Part shown: positions 35,770 through 44,885 of the stretch, piece after piece
Layout: each line of letters begins with the position of its first letter
Position numbering within the stretch: position 1 is the stretch's first letter
Source of the DNA: Pelagibacterium lacus
GTDB taxonomy: Bacteria; Pseudomonadota; Alphaproteobacteria; Rhizobiales; Devosiaceae
Assembly (NCBI RefSeq): GCF_003345525.1
Contig: NZ_QQNH01000002.1
Location: forward strand, 124,001 to 188,000
Direction of reading: 5' to 3'
DNA length: 64,000 nucleotides
Translations under genes and position numbers: made by a program
Notes under the pieces: generated by a model
What the model was told of the DNA's origin: nothing
What the model saw: only the letters and a program-made list of their open reading frames with translations
Databases searched by the model: none

Positions 35770-37223
35770 TGCAGCTTGTCCCCGATGAGGAAATCGAGCG
35801 CGCGATCGAAGCGGATATAGGGGAAGACCGGCTCGCCCGACTGGCTGGGAGACATGACGGTGGGCGGCAGGAAGCGCAGGAAATTGAGTTGAGGTGTCGA
35901 TTCATCGCTTTTGAACAATGAATCCGGATTTTCCGGCAAGTCGCCGGGAAACAAGGCGATTTCGGTTCTTCCGTCATAGGTGATGTCGCCGAGGCGCTGG
36001 CCGCTTTCGGGGGTGCCGATGATGGTGGGCAGGGTTTCGCCGTTATGCTTCACCGAGCCCTCGCGGGTGGCGCGGATGGCGGCGATGGCCATGGAGCGGG
36101 TTTCGGCGCCGTGGAATTTGGCCCGGCGCGCGGCGGCGGAGACCAGCCGGTTGAGAATGGCTTCGAGGCGCCCATGGGAGGTGTGGTGCAGCAGGTCGGC
36201 CTTGGTGGCGGCAAAGAGGATGCGATCGATCTTGCGATTGAAGAGGCGCGAAAGCGGGCCGGACGTGCCTTGGCGGAAGCATTCGAGGACCGCGGTGAGG
36301 GCAGTTTCGAGATCGGCGACCGCCTCAGGGCCGGAATTGAGGGCGCGCAGGGCATCGACCAGTACGATCTGGCGGTCGAGGCGGGCGAAATGATCGCGGA
36401 AGAAGGGGCGCACGACGACCGATTTATAGGCCTCGTAGCGGCGTTCGAGCATGGCATAGAGGCTCGAATGGCGGGGCGAGGCGGCGGGGGCGGGCAGGGG
36501 CGCGAAGGTGAGGGCCGGGGAGCCTTCGAGATCGCCGGGCATGAGGAAGCGCCCCGGCGGCAGGGTGGACAGGGCGCGGGCATCGGCCTTGGAGGCGCGC
36601 AGATAATGGGTGAAGGCGGTGGCGAGGGCTTCGGCGGCGGCATCGGTGGCTTCGGCCTCGGGGTCGGCCGCCGCGAGGGCGTCGAGGAAGGGACGGGCCT
36701 CGGCCTCGCGCGCCGGGCGGCCGGCCAGTTCCAGCGCCTCGGCGCTCCATTCGGCGTAGCTGCGGGTGAGCAGGGGCAGGTCGAGCAGCCACTCGCCGGG
36801 ATAGTCGACGATATCGAGATTGAGCGTGTGCAGGCCGAACCGGGATTTGAGCCAATTGCCGGACTGGTAGCGCAGGGAAAGCCTGAGCTGGGAAATGCGG
36901 CGGGTGGATTCGGGCCAGACCGGCGGGGTGCCGGTCAGGGCTTCGAGATGGGCTTCATAGGCGAAGCGGGGCGTGGCGTTGTCGGGGTGCTCCGCGAGGC
37001 GCGCGCTGATCAGCCGGCCCTCGGCCATGGGCGCGAAGCCGGGCAAGCGGGCGGCGGCGAGCAGATTGTGGATGAGGGCGGTGATGAAGATGGTCTTGCC
37101 GGCCCGCGACAGGCCGGTGACGCCGAGGCGAATGGTGGGGGTGACGGTGCCGGTGGCGGCATCGGCGAGATTGCCCAGGGCTATGCCCAACTCGTCGGTG
37201 ATGGTGGTGGGCAGGCTGGGCAA
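35766..37223 (-). CDS. YcjX family (DUF463) GTP/ATP-binding protein
   Basis: The product is a 485-aa P-loop protein of the YcjX family. The nucleotide-binding motif is GVTGLSRAGKTIFITALIHN near residue 33. Further family motifs are NLDIVDYPGEWLLDLPLL (Walker B-like), GRFLMPGDLEGSPAL and FAATKADLLHHTSHGRLE. The start is a TTG at 37223, with AGGAG eight bases upstream. The frame continues upstream through repeat DNA, which is not coding. It is co-transcribed with the DUF697 gene. Confidence 0.9.
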   Translation of the reverse strand: MPSLPTTITDELGIALGNLADAATGTVTPTIRLGVTGLSRAGKTIFITALIHNLLAAARLPGFAPMAEGRLISARLAEHPDNATPRFAYEAHLEALTGTPPVWPESTRRISQLRLSLRYQSGNWLKSRFGLHTLNLDIVDYPGEWLLDLPLLTRSYAEWSAEALELAGRPAREAEARPFLDALAAADPEAEATDAAAEALATAFTHYLRASKADARALSTLPPGRFLMPGDLEGSPALTFAPLPAPAASPRHSSLYAMLERRYEAYKSVVVRPFFRDHFARLDRQIVLVDALRALNSGPEAVADLETALTAVLECFRQGTSGPLSRLFNRKIDRILFAATKADLLHHTSHGRLEAILNRLVSAAARRAKFHGAETRSMAIAAIRATREGSVKHNGETLPTIIGTPESGQRLGDITYDGRTEIALFPGDLPENPDSLFKSDESTPQLNFLRFLPPTVMSPSQSGEPVFPYIRFDRALDFLIGDKLQ

Positions 37224-37307
37224 GCGGCAGTCTCCTGGTGGGGCAGAGAACAAGGTAGGAGGTGCGCGCGGGAATGTGAAGGGGAGGGAGGGTGATGGGT
37301 GTGGAAG

Positions 37308-37456
37308 CTCAGCGCCCCCCTCATCCACCCCTTCGGGGCACCTTCTCCCACCAGGGGAGAAGGAAAGCCCTCCGCCCGCCTCACGGGACTCCCTTCTCCC
37401 CTGGTGGGAGAAGGTGGATCGGATCGGAAGGTCCGAGACGGATGAGGGGGACTGAG
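37308..37456. repeat. Long palindromic intergenic repeat, family A copy 2
   Basis: This is a second copy of the element at 29886-30028. The outer arm CAGCGCCCCCCTCATCC is at 37310-37326, with a partly degenerate partner (GGATGAGGGGG then ACTGAG) at 37440-37456. The same 23-bp inner hairpin units lie at 37341-37363 and, inverted, at 37392-37414. The middle spacer differs from copy 1. Confidence 0.85.
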
Positions 37457-37506
37457 GTGGCGGGCGGGGAAGGCTCGACGGTAAAGAGCGGTTGACGCTG
37501 TTCTCC

Positions 37507-37740
37507 TGGCTCCACCTCACCCTTGGTCCCTCCCCCTCAAGGGGAGGGAAAATGGTGCCACCGACCGGTTTCCATCCATCAGCCTGTCACCCTGCCCCTT
37601 GCGGGGAGGGGTTAGGGGTGGGGGTGCGAGCGGAGCGAGCTCTTGGAGGCCCCGGGTTTCCAATCGGCACTGGCGCCTGCCTCCACCCCTCCCCAGCCCT
37701 CCCCGTCAAGGGGAGGGTGATTCCGGGGTGTGGAGGGAGG
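37507..37740. repeat. Cluster of GC-rich short hairpins, repeat family B
   Basis: The stretch between YcjX and metA has no gene. It contains CCCTCCCC-type hairpins at 37528-37548, 37590-37610 and 37697-37717, each with AGGGG-type right arms. GCGAGCGGAGCGAGC (37626-37640) lies in the middle. The layout resembles composite palindromic elements common between genes in Rhizobiales. Confidence 0.7.
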
Positions 37741-37743
37741 CAG

Positions 37744-38664
37744 CTACCATTCGCCGGTGCCGACCTTGGCCAGGTCGTAGGGCGTTGTCTGGTAGATTTC
37801 GTTGATCCAGTTCTGGAACAACAGATGGGCGTGGCTGCGCCAGCGGTTTTCCGGGGTTTTGGCCGGATCGTTGTCGGGGAACAGGTTGAGGGGCAGAGGG
37901 GTGTCGAGCCCGGACTCCAGGTCGCGCTTGTATTCGTCGGCCAGCGAGGTGTTGTCGTATTCGAGATGGTTGAGCATGTAGGCGGCGCGGTATTTGCGGT
38001 CGTCCAGCATGCAGATGCCGACCTCGGCGCTGTCGATGAGGATATCGAGGTCGGCGCCAAGCGTGGTCCGGTCGATGTCGTTATAGCGCGAGACCGGCAC
38101 GGCCAGGTCGTCGGAAAAGCCGCGCAGGAAGGGGTGGCGGGTGTCGAGCACCTTGTGACGGAAGACGCCGAACGCCTTAGCGTCCATGCGGTAGCGCTCG
38201 ACGCCGTGGAAATGATGCAGCGCGGCCTGGGCGCCCCAGCAGATGAACAGGGTGTGATGGACGTTGGTCTGGGTCCAATCCATGATCTCGAGCATTTCGG
38301 GCCAGTAGCGCACGTCCTCGAAGGGCAGGTTGGCGATGGGGGCGCCGGTGACCACGAAGCCGTCGAACTTGCGGGTCTTCACCTCTTCCCAGGTGGAATA
38401 GAAGGACTGGAGGTAATCCTCGGGCGTGTTCTTGGACTGATGATCGCTGACCCGCACCAGTGTGAGATCGATCTGGAGCGGGGTGGAGGCGATCAGCCGG
38501 GCGAACTGGGTTTCGGTGCGCTGCTTGTTGGGCATCAGGTTGAGCAGCCCGAACTGGAGCGGACGGATGTCCTGCCGGATGGAGCGGGTCTGGTCCATCA
38601 CCACGACGCCCTCGTCCTCGAGAGTCCGGCGCGCCGGGAGCAGGTCTGGGATGCGGATGGGCAT
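37744..38664 (-). CDS. metA: Homoserine O-acyltransferase MetA
   Basis: The enzyme acylates homoserine, the first committed step of methionine synthesis. The 306-aa product matches MetA throughout ([51 protein letters not shown]). The nucleophile is C142, so numbering coincides with E. coli MetA. Position 111, known to decide succinyl (Gly) versus acetyl (Glu) donor use, is Ala here ([10 protein letters not shown]). The donor is therefore uncertain, with a small residue hinting at succinyl-CoA. It lies 61 bp downstream of a P-loop gene on the same strand. Confidence 0.95.
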   Translation of the reverse strand: MPIRIPDLLPARRTLEDEGVVVMDQTRSIRQDIRPLQFGLLNLMPNKQRTETQFARLIASTPLQIDLTLVRVSDHQSKNTPEDYLQSFYSTWEEVKTRKFDGFVVTGAPIANLPFEDVRYWPEMLEIMDWTQTNVHHTLFICWGAQAALHHFHGVERYRMDAKAFGVFRHKVLDTRHPFLRGFSDDLAVPVSRYNDIDRTTLGADLDILIDSAEVGICMLDDRKYRAAYMLNHLEYDNTSLADEYKRDLESGLDTPLPLNLFPDNDPAKTPENRWRSHAHLLFQNWINEIYQTTPYDLAKVGTGEW

Positions 38665-38685
38665 GGGAAACTTCCTTCAATGGAG

Positions 38686-38697
38686 ACTTATATAAGT
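38686..38697. promoter_or_regulatory. 12-bp palindrome upstream of metA
   Basis: ACTTATATAAGT is a perfect palindrome 22-33 bases before the metA ATG, containing a -10-like TATATA. A CCGCT/AGCGG hairpin (38707-38724) follows the upstream gene's stop. No SAM riboswitch was recognised in this 61-bp gap. Confidence 0.4.
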
Positions 38698-38725
38698 GCA
38701 GGCTTGCCGCTTTTGCAGGAGCGGC

Positions 38726-39607
38726 TCAGAGGCTTGCGGCCACCGCCGGGCGATCGGCGATGGCCCTGCACATGAGCTCCATGAAGTCGTGTTCGTCGCG
38801 CACGCCCGAAAGCTCGGCGGCGTCGACCTGATAGCCGAAATTGTCGGCCAGGGCCTGGTAGCGGGGCAGGCGGTCGCGCAGCAGCGCTTCGAAGCCCCAG
38901 ATGGCGAAGGCGTCGGGATCGACGTCGTCGTCGCGGCGCAGCCCGTGCAACTGCTTGAATTGCTCCCATTTGGCGATGAGGAAATCGGGCGGATAGTACA
39001 TGGGCTTGGGATTGGACTTGAAGCGGTCGATCAGCCGCTGGGCATCGGCCTCGGTGCCGCGCAGATAGAGCAGCGCCGTGTTCTGGGTCAGGGCCTTGAC
39101 CACGGGGTCTTCCGGATCGTTGGGATCGAGCACCTCGATCAGCGAGCCCCCGGTATCGCAGAGGAAATTGTCATAGCCATAGAGATCCTTGGCCCGCCCG
39201 ATGAAGTAGGGGACGTCGAGCAGGGCATAGATCTCGGCGACGCGGTGCTGCTCCTGCCGGCGCTGGTATTCGGCGAAGGTAAGCCCTCCCTTGGCGGGAT
39301 TGCCCGGCGTTCCGAGATAGCTCGAGAGCGGATCGAGATTGTCGAAGCTGAGATTGGAGGCGATGGAGATCGAATCCGAACGCAGCAATTCGGCGAGGAA
39401 GGGCACCTTCATCGCCTCGCGCTTGAAGTTGTCGACGATGTATTCGCCCATATGCCGCGTGCCGATGCGGAAATCGACCGAGAAATGAAACCAGTCGGCC
39501 TTGCGAAGGATGTTGCCCAGCCGCGTCTTGCCCACCCCCGCCATGCCGAAAACGGTGACGGCGCGGCCGGGCAGGGCACGGAACTGGTCGGCAGAGGCAA
39601 AGAGCAT
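38726..39607 (-). CDS. P-loop ATPase/kinase-like protein
   Basis: The product is a 293-aa protein with an N-terminal Walker A motif (VTVFGMAGVGKTRLGNILR, from about residue 17). Conserved-looking segments follow, such as DWFHFSVDFRIGTRHMGEYIV and FLCDTGGSLIEVLDPNDP, the latter possibly Walker B. It resembles proteins annotated only as ATPase in Rhizobiales; the substrate is unknown. Its stop is 61 bp upstream of metA, so the two may be co-transcribed. Confidence 0.72.
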   Translation of the reverse strand: MLFASADQFRALPGRAVTVFGMAGVGKTRLGNILRKADWFHFSVDFRIGTRHMGEYIVDNFKREAMKVPFLAELLRSDSISIASNLSFDNLDPLSSYLGTPGNPAKGGLTFAEYQRRQEQHRVAEIYALLDVPYFIGRAKDLYGYDNFLCDTGGSLIEVLDPNDPEDPVVKALTQNTALLYLRGTEADAQRLIDRFKSNPKPMYYPPDFLIAKWEQFKQLHGLRRDDDVDPDAFAIWGFEALLRDRLPRYQALADNFGYQVDAAELSGVRDEHDFMELMCRAIADRPAVAASL

Positions 39608-39689
39608 GGGGCAGATCCCGAGATAACGGTGGTCAGCGCTTGATTAGAGTCATTGACCGGAGGCGTCCAGAGGGGGAAGGACGGCGGGG

Positions 39690-39704
39690 CGGCAGAATTT
39701 GCCG
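39690..39704. promoter_or_regulatory. GGCA-N5-TGCC palindrome upstream of flgE
   Basis: CGGCA-GAATT-TGCCG is one of seven such sites in flagellar intergenic regions. It lies about 87 bp upstream of a sigma-54-like promoter, the position expected for an enhancer-binding activator. It resembles what I recall of Caulobacter FlbD (ftr) sites. Confidence 0.55.
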
Positions 39705-39790
39705 GCATGAGGGACAAAGATTCCGGCACGTGAAGTGGTGAGAGGCGATTTTCGGAGGAAAAATTCAGATAATTCAAATGGTTGATGGTT

Positions 39791-39806
39791 TGGCATTCGG
39801 CTTGCT
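39791..39806 (+). promoter_or_regulatory. Sigma-54-type promoter of flgEKL
   Basis: TGGCATTCGGCTTGCT has GG and GC ten bases apart and matches the -24/-12 consensus TGGCAC-N5-TTGC with one core difference. Predicted transcription starts near 39817, 44 bp before flgE. Confidence 0.65.
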
Positions 39807-39860
39807 TTGATCTTTTCGAACATGTGCGTGCTCGGCGCGCCGGGATGACGGAGAGTATCA

Positions 39861-41156
39861 ATGGGTATCTATGGGGCCTTGCAGACGGCGGTGACCGGCA
39901 TGGCGGCGCAATCCTTCGCGCTGGAGAATATCTCGGGCAATATCGCGAACTCGCAGACCACCGGCTACAAGCGCATGGAGACCGGCTTCATCGACCTCAT
40001 TCCCGATGCCGCCGTGGGGCGGCAGGTGCCCGGAGCGGTGCTCGGCTATTCGCGCTCGACCAATGACGTGCGCGGGGACATCGTAACCTCGCAGACCGGC
40101 ACGCATGTGGCGCTGAGCGGGTCGGGCTATTTCGTGGTGGCGCAAAAATCCAGCACCTCGGACGGGCAGGCGATTTTCAACGACACCCAGTATTTCACGC
40201 GGCGCGGGGATTTCGAGCTCGATCGCGAAGGCTATCTGGTCAACGGCGCCGGGTACTATCTCATGGGCGTGCCGGTCGATAGGAGTACCGGCAACGTCTC
40301 GGGCTCGGTGCCGGGGGAAATCAAGGTGGACAACGGCCTTCTGGACCCCCGCGCGACCAAGAAAGTGAACTATCAGCTCAACCTGCCCGATGAAGTGGGG
40401 TTGCTGGTGGCGGGGGTGGGCGATCCCGAATTCGTCGAGCAGACCATCGAAGGCGGGGCGATCACCGTCTATGCCGAGAACGGCGCGGCGGCCAATGTGC
40501 AGCTGCGCTGGGGCAAGCTCGCCGACACCCCCGATACCTGGCAGCTCTACTATATGAGTAACGCCGATCCCGAGACCTGGGCGGCGGTGCCGGACGGGGA
40601 ATTCGAATTCGATGCGGGCGGGACGCTGGTGCGCCAGAGCGCGACGGCGATCGGGGCGGGGGACGCGGTGTCGGTGGATATTGCCGGGCTGACGGTCAAT
40701 GGCACGACGATCGGCAACGTCAAGTTCGATTTCGGGGCGGGCGGGCTGACGCAGTATGACAACGCCAATGGGCGGGCGTCGGTTTCGGCCCTCAACCAGG
40801 ACGGCTATCCGGCCGGGACGCTGAGCTCGGTGGCGGTCAACGATTCCGGGCGCGTGGTGGCGACCTATTCCAACGGCAAGCAGATCGAGCTCTACCAGAT
40901 CGTCACGGCCAATTTCAACGCCGAGAACCAGCTCAAGCGCATGGATGGCGGCGTCTATGCGGCGACGGCGGCTTCGGGAGAGGCGATCTTCTCGCTCGAT
41001 GCCGGCATGACCGGGGGAGCGCTGGAAATGTCCAATACCGACATCTCGGAAGAGTTTACCAAGCTTATCGTAACCCAGCAGGCCTATGCTGCGGGCACGA
41101 GGATCGTTTCGACATCGGACGAGATGCTGCAGGAAGCGCTCAACATGGTGCGCTGA
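39861..41156 (+). CDS. flgE: Flagellar hook protein FlgE
   Basis: FlgE is the structural subunit of the flagellar hook, exported through the flagellar type III system. The 431-aa product has the rod/hook N-terminal motif GIYGALQTAVTGMAAQSFALE, then NISGNIANSQTTGYKR. The variable D2-like centre spans about 140-330. The conserved C-terminus contains ALEMSNTDISEEFTKLI and ends AYAAGTRIVSTSDEMLQEALNM. It heads flgE-flgK-flgL and follows a sigma-54-like promoter. Confidence 0.95.
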   Translation: MGIYGALQTAVTGMAAQSFALENISGNIANSQTTGYKRMETGFIDLIPDAAVGRQVPGAVLGYSRSTNDVRGDIVTSQTGTHVALSGSGYFVVAQKSSTSDGQAIFNDTQYFTRRGDFELDREGYLVNGAGYYLMGVPVDRSTGNVSGSVPGEIKVDNGLLDPRATKKVNYQLNLPDEVGLLVAGVGDPEFVEQTIEGGAITVYAENGAAANVQLRWGKLADTPDTWQLYYMSNADPETWAAVPDGEFEFDAGGTLVRQSATAIGAGDAVSVDIAGLTVNGTTIGNVKFDFGAGGLTQYDNANGRASVSALNQDGYPAGTLSSVAVNDSGRVVATYSNGKQIELYQIVTANFNAENQLKRMDGGVYAATAASGEAIFSLDAGMTGGALEMSNTDISEEFTKLIVTQQAYAAGTRIVSTSDEMLQEALNMVR

Positions 41157-41220
41157 CGCGGCGGGCCGCTAGGCCCCGGCCTGCAAATGCAGCCTTTCGA
41201 CCCGGTTTGGAGATCACGCG

Positions 41221-43008
41221 ATGGGATTGAGTTCGACACTGTCCAATGCCCTGGGCGGCATGAATGCCAGCCAGCGCGGCATCGACGTGGTCTCGCGCAA
41301 TATCGCCAACAAGGGCACGCCCGGCTATCACCGGCAGTCCATGGTCATCGAGGAAACCGCCTATGGCACGAGCGCGCAGGTGCGCGCCTCGACCCTCACG
41401 CGGGCCTTCTCCGAGGCGCTGGAAAAGCAGCATCTCGTCGCCGTGTCGCAAACGAGCTACCACGCGACCCGCGCCAGCTTTCTCGACCGGCTGCAGATGC
41501 ATATGGGCCAGCCGGGAGACGCCAATTCGCTCGATACGCTCTATGCCGGGTTCGAGAACGCGCTGCAGGCGCTGGCGACTAATCCTAATGACGTGACGAC
41601 GCGGGCCGGGGTGATCAACGCGGCCCAGCATCTCGTCGAGCAGCTCAATACGCTCACCGGCGCCGTGCAGGAAATGCGGCAGGAAGCCGAGAGCCAGATC
41701 GCCAATTCGGTGTCCGAGCTCAATCGCGAGCTGACCCAGCTCGCCGATGTCAATGTGCGGATACTGGACCAGAGCCAGGACCAGCAGGCGCGGCTGTCGC
41801 TGATGGACGAACGGGACCGGCTGGTGGCCTCGATCTCGGAAAAGATCGACGTCAAGGCCAGCTATCGCGCCGATGGCAGCGTCGCGCTGATGACCGATAC
41901 CGGCATCGGCATTCTCGACGTCGAAGCCTCCCAGTTCAATTTCCGCTCGGGCGGTGCGCTCAATTCCGGAGCCGGGGCGGTGGGGCAGCTCACCCTGCGC
42001 ACGCCTTCGGGGTTCGAGATCGATCTCACCGGCAAGGGGCTGTTGGGCTCGGGCCGGCTGGCGGCGCTGCTGGAATTGCGCGATACGACCCTTCCCAACA
42101 TGCAGGATCAGCTGGACGAGATCGCCGCCGGGCTGGCGCAGGCGATGAACACCGTCACCACCGATGGCGAGGCGGTGCCGGGCGGGTTCGCGGTGGATCT
42201 GGACGATCCCGCGCCGGGCAATTCCTTCACTTTCAGCTATACGGACGGCACGGGCACCCACAGCTATCGCGTGGTGCATTCGAGCGAAGGCACGGCCGGG
42301 CCGCTGCCGCCCAATGCGGCGGGCGAAACCATCGTCCGCATGGATTTGAGCGACCTGGATGCGGCGGCGGGCGCACTCAACGCGCTGTTCCCCGGGGTGG
42401 ATTTCTCCCAGGCGAGCGCCGGCCGGCTGCAGGTGGTCGGCGCGGGCGCGACGGTCACCGGGCTGACGGCGACCACGACGCCCAAGGGCACCGGGGCGGG
42501 CGGGGCAGTCAATCTGTTCGTCGATACGCACAATACCCCGTTCAGCAACGGCCTGGATGGCGGGGGGCAGAAACAGGGGTTCGCCGGACGAATCTCGGTC
42601 AACACCGCCCTGATCGCCAACAATGAAGGGCTGGTGCGCGACGATGCCAGCGTGTCGCTGGGCGACGCCACGCGCCCCAACCAGCTTCTGGCCAGCCTCA
42701 AGGGCATGGTCTTCGTTTCCGACAAGATCACCGCCGTCAGCGATGGCGGGGTGCGGCTCAAGGGGCGGGTGACCGAACTCATCGGCCAGATGATCAACCA
42801 TCAGGGCAATGTGGTCGCCAAGGCGCAGAGCCAGCACGCGGCGGCCGGTTATACGCTGCAATCGATCACCACCCGCATGAGCGCCGAATACGGGGTCAAT
42901 GTGGACGAGGAGATGGCGCGGCTCATGCAATTGCAGAATGCCTATGCGGCAAGCGCGCGGGTCGTTTCGACCGTGCAGGAACTAATCGACTCGCTGCTGA
43001 GAATGTGA
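41221..43008 (+). CDS. flgK: Hook-associated protein 1 FlgK
   Basis: FlgK is the hook-filament junction protein, 595 aa. The N-terminus GLSSTLSNALGGMNASQRGI then VVSRNIANKGTPGYHRQ is the family motif. The C-terminus (GVNVDEEMARLMQLQNAYAA, then ARVVSTVQELIDSLL) forms the polar helix shared by axial proteins. It lies 64 bp after flgE. The following flgL starts eight bases past its stop, consistent with one operon. Confidence 0.95.
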   Translation: MGLSSTLSNALGGMNASQRGIDVVSRNIANKGTPGYHRQSMVIEETAYGTSAQVRASTLTRAFSEALEKQHLVAVSQTSYHATRASFLDRLQMHMGQPGDANSLDTLYAGFENALQALATNPNDVTTRAGVINAAQHLVEQLNTLTGAVQEMRQEAESQIANSVSELNRELTQLADVNVRILDQSQDQQARLSLMDERDRLVASISEKIDVKASYRADGSVALMTDTGIGILDVEASQFNFRSGGALNSGAGAVGQLTLRTPSGFEIDLTGKGLLGSGRLAALLELRDTTLPNMQDQLDEIAAGLAQAMNTVTTDGEAVPGGFAVDLDDPAPGNSFTFSYTDGTGTHSYRVVHSSEGTAGPLPPNAAGETIVRMDLSDLDAAAGALNALFPGVDFSQASAGRLQVVGAGATVTGLTATTTPKGTGAGGAVNLFVDTHNTPFSNGLDGGGQKQGFAGRISVNTALIANNEGLVRDDASVSLGDATRPNQLLASLKGMVFVSDKITAVSDGGVRLKGRVTELIGQMINHQGNVVAKAQSQHAAAGYTLQSITTRMSAEYGVNVDEEMARLMQLQNAYAASARVVSTVQELIDSLLRM

Positions 43009-43016
43009 GGCCGGCC

Positions 43017-44495
43017 ATGATCGTCAACAAATCCCTCTATCCGATCTCGCAGAACCTGCGCTCCATCTCGCAGATGAACAAGCAGTTCGAAAACCTGCAA
43101 CTGCAACTGGCGACGGGCAAGCGACACAACACGCTGGCGGAAATGGGCGGCGACCGGGTGCATGAGCTCAGCCTCAGGGCACGGCTGGGGCGGATCGAGG
43201 GTTTTCAGGCCAATATCCTCACCGTCGAGAACCGGATGAGCTTTTACACCAACGGGCTCGAGCGGCTGGACGAGATCGAGGCCGATGCGCGGGCGCTGGC
43301 CGTGCCGGGCGCCTATGGCACGGACGGGATCAATTTCGTCAATTCGCGCAACCAGGCGACCAATCTGCTGATGGAGGTGATCGATATTCTCAACACCGAC
43401 ATCACCGGGCAGTATATTTTCGGCGGCAACCGATCGGACGCCAAGCCGGTGGCCAGTTTTGACGAGATGATGAACGGACCGGACGGGTTCCGCCAGTTCA
43501 CCCTCGACCGCTACGCGCTGGATGGGGTCGGCGATGCGGACCATCCGGGCGGCATGGGGTTCGGCGTGGCAGGGGAAACGGTGACGCTGACCGGGAGCTT
43601 TGCCGACGGGACAGGGATCAAGATCGCCGGCGTGACCATCAACTCGGCTGGCATTTCGCGCAGCGATGTCGCCGCCGATCCAGCGGCGGTGCCGCAGTCG
43701 ACCGGAGCCGGGCACGCGCTCTCCTTCGACAGCCAGCCGGCGGTGGGCGACATGATCACCATCAGCTATACGCTGCCGCACAGCGATACCCCGGTCCACA
43801 AGAGTTTTACGGTGGTGGCGGAGGGCACCGACCCGATGCCCGCCGACAGCTTCGCCCTGGGCGGGACGGCCGAGGACACCGCCGCGGCGTTCGCGGCCAG
43901 CGTCAAGGCCGAATTCGTCACCATCGGCGCGACGGACCTCAAATCGGCGTCGGTCTATAAGGCGGCAGATCTGTTCTTTAACGCCAATGGCGAGGCGCAA
44001 GCGGCGGGGGCGACGGAATGGTATCGCGGGCAATCGAGCGCCAATCCGCGGCAGGCCGTCAGCGCCAATGTGGACGAGAACACCAAGGCCCAGTATGGCG
44101 TGCAGGCTAATGAGCAGGGCTTCGTCGAACTGATCAAGGGGCTGGCCGTGTTCGCCGTATCGGACGATATGAGCGATCTCGATCCCGCCAATGCCCGCAG
44201 ATATGACGCGCTGGTGGCCATCCAGCGCGACCGGCTTTCGGAAAGCAACAATTCGCAGGCCGGATCGATCGAGCTGATCACCATGGAACTGGGGCTGGCC
44301 GCCTCGACGGTCAATACGGTCAAGCAGCGGCATACCCAGTATGAGGCGCAGCTCGAGACCATGCTGGCCGATATCTCGGTGGCGCCGCGCGAGGAAGTGG
44401 CGATGATGCTGCTCGAATTGCAGATCCAGTTGCAGGCGAGCTATCAGGCCACCTCCATGGCGAGCCAGCTCAGCCTGGTCAACTATCTGCGATAG
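43017..44495 (+). CDS. flgL: Hook-associated protein 3 FlgL
   Basis: FlgL forms the second hook-filament junction layer. The 492-aa product has a flagellin-like N-terminus (LYPISQNLRSISQMNKQFEN, then LQLQLATGKR) and C-terminus (SYQATSMASQLSLVNYLR). A family motif, NTDITGQYIFGGNRSD, lies at about residue 128. The ATG at 43017 has GAGG seven bases upstream and is preferred to the GTG at 43005. At 492 aa it is longer than many FlgL proteins, from an enlarged central domain (about 150-330). Confidence 0.92.
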   Translation: MIVNKSLYPISQNLRSISQMNKQFENLQLQLATGKRHNTLAEMGGDRVHELSLRARLGRIEGFQANILTVENRMSFYTNGLERLDEIEADARALAVPGAYGTDGINFVNSRNQATNLLMEVIDILNTDITGQYIFGGNRSDAKPVASFDEMMNGPDGFRQFTLDRYALDGVGDADHPGGMGFGVAGETVTLTGSFADGTGIKIAGVTINSAGISRSDVAADPAAVPQSTGAGHALSFDSQPAVGDMITISYTLPHSDTPVHKSFTVVAEGTDPMPADSFALGGTAEDTAAAFAASVKAEFVTIGATDLKSASVYKAADLFFNANGEAQAAGATEWYRGQSSANPRQAVSANVDENTKAQYGVQANEQGFVELIKGLAVFAVSDDMSDLDPANARRYDALVAIQRDRLSESNNSQAGSIELITMELGLAASTVNTVKQRHTQYEAQLETMLADISVAPREEVAMMLLELQIQLQASYQATSMASQLSLVNYLR

Positions 44496-44516
44496 CAAAG
44501 CAAGGCGCGAGAGGGG

Positions 44517-44885
44517 TCAGCCCTTGCCGCGCAGGCCGGCGGAAATCTGGCGATTGATGTCGATCAGCGCATCGAGCTTGGCGGGATCGCGGGTCAGCAG
44601 CATCTCATAGGTCTGGCCCATGATGAAAATGCCGAGATTGGCGATGTTCTCCCGCAGCTGCCGGGGGAGGGGACTGTCTTCGCGGGTGACCGACTGGATG
44701 AAGATGGACCAGATCTTGCGATTTTTGGTCAGCTCGACTTCGAGCTCGTTCTGGCGCTCGGGCCAGGTGTCCCGAATGGCCTGCAGGTGCGCAGCCGAAC
44801 GCGACAAAAGCGTGGCTTCAAGGGTGCGGGGATCAGCGGTTTGCTGAGCCGTCTTCTGGTATGCGAGTGCCCCCTGATTGTACAT
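44517..44885 (-). CDS. flaF: Flagellar biosynthesis regulator FlaF
   Basis: FlaF is a 122-aa flagellin-specific factor found in alphaproteobacteria. It is needed for flagellin secretion and translation together with FlbT. Motifs are YNQGALAYQKTAQQTADPRTLEA, W..RQNELEVELTKNRKIWSIF and ENIANLGIFIMGQTYEML. It overlaps the 3' end of flbT by 53 bp, so the two are tightly coupled. It is convergent with flgL, 21 bp away. Confidence 0.93.
   Translation of the reverse strand: MYNQGALAYQKTAQQTADPRTLEATLLSRSAAHLQAIRDTWPERQNELEVELTKNRKIWSIFIQSVTREDSPLPRQLRENIANLGIFIMGQTYEMLLTRDPAKLDALIDINRQISAGLRGKG

Noticed and set aside
38665-38725. SAM-II riboswitch upstream of metA
   Set aside because: Alphaproteobacterial metA often carries one, but no CUAAA-type pseudoknot pattern was found in the 61-bp gap.
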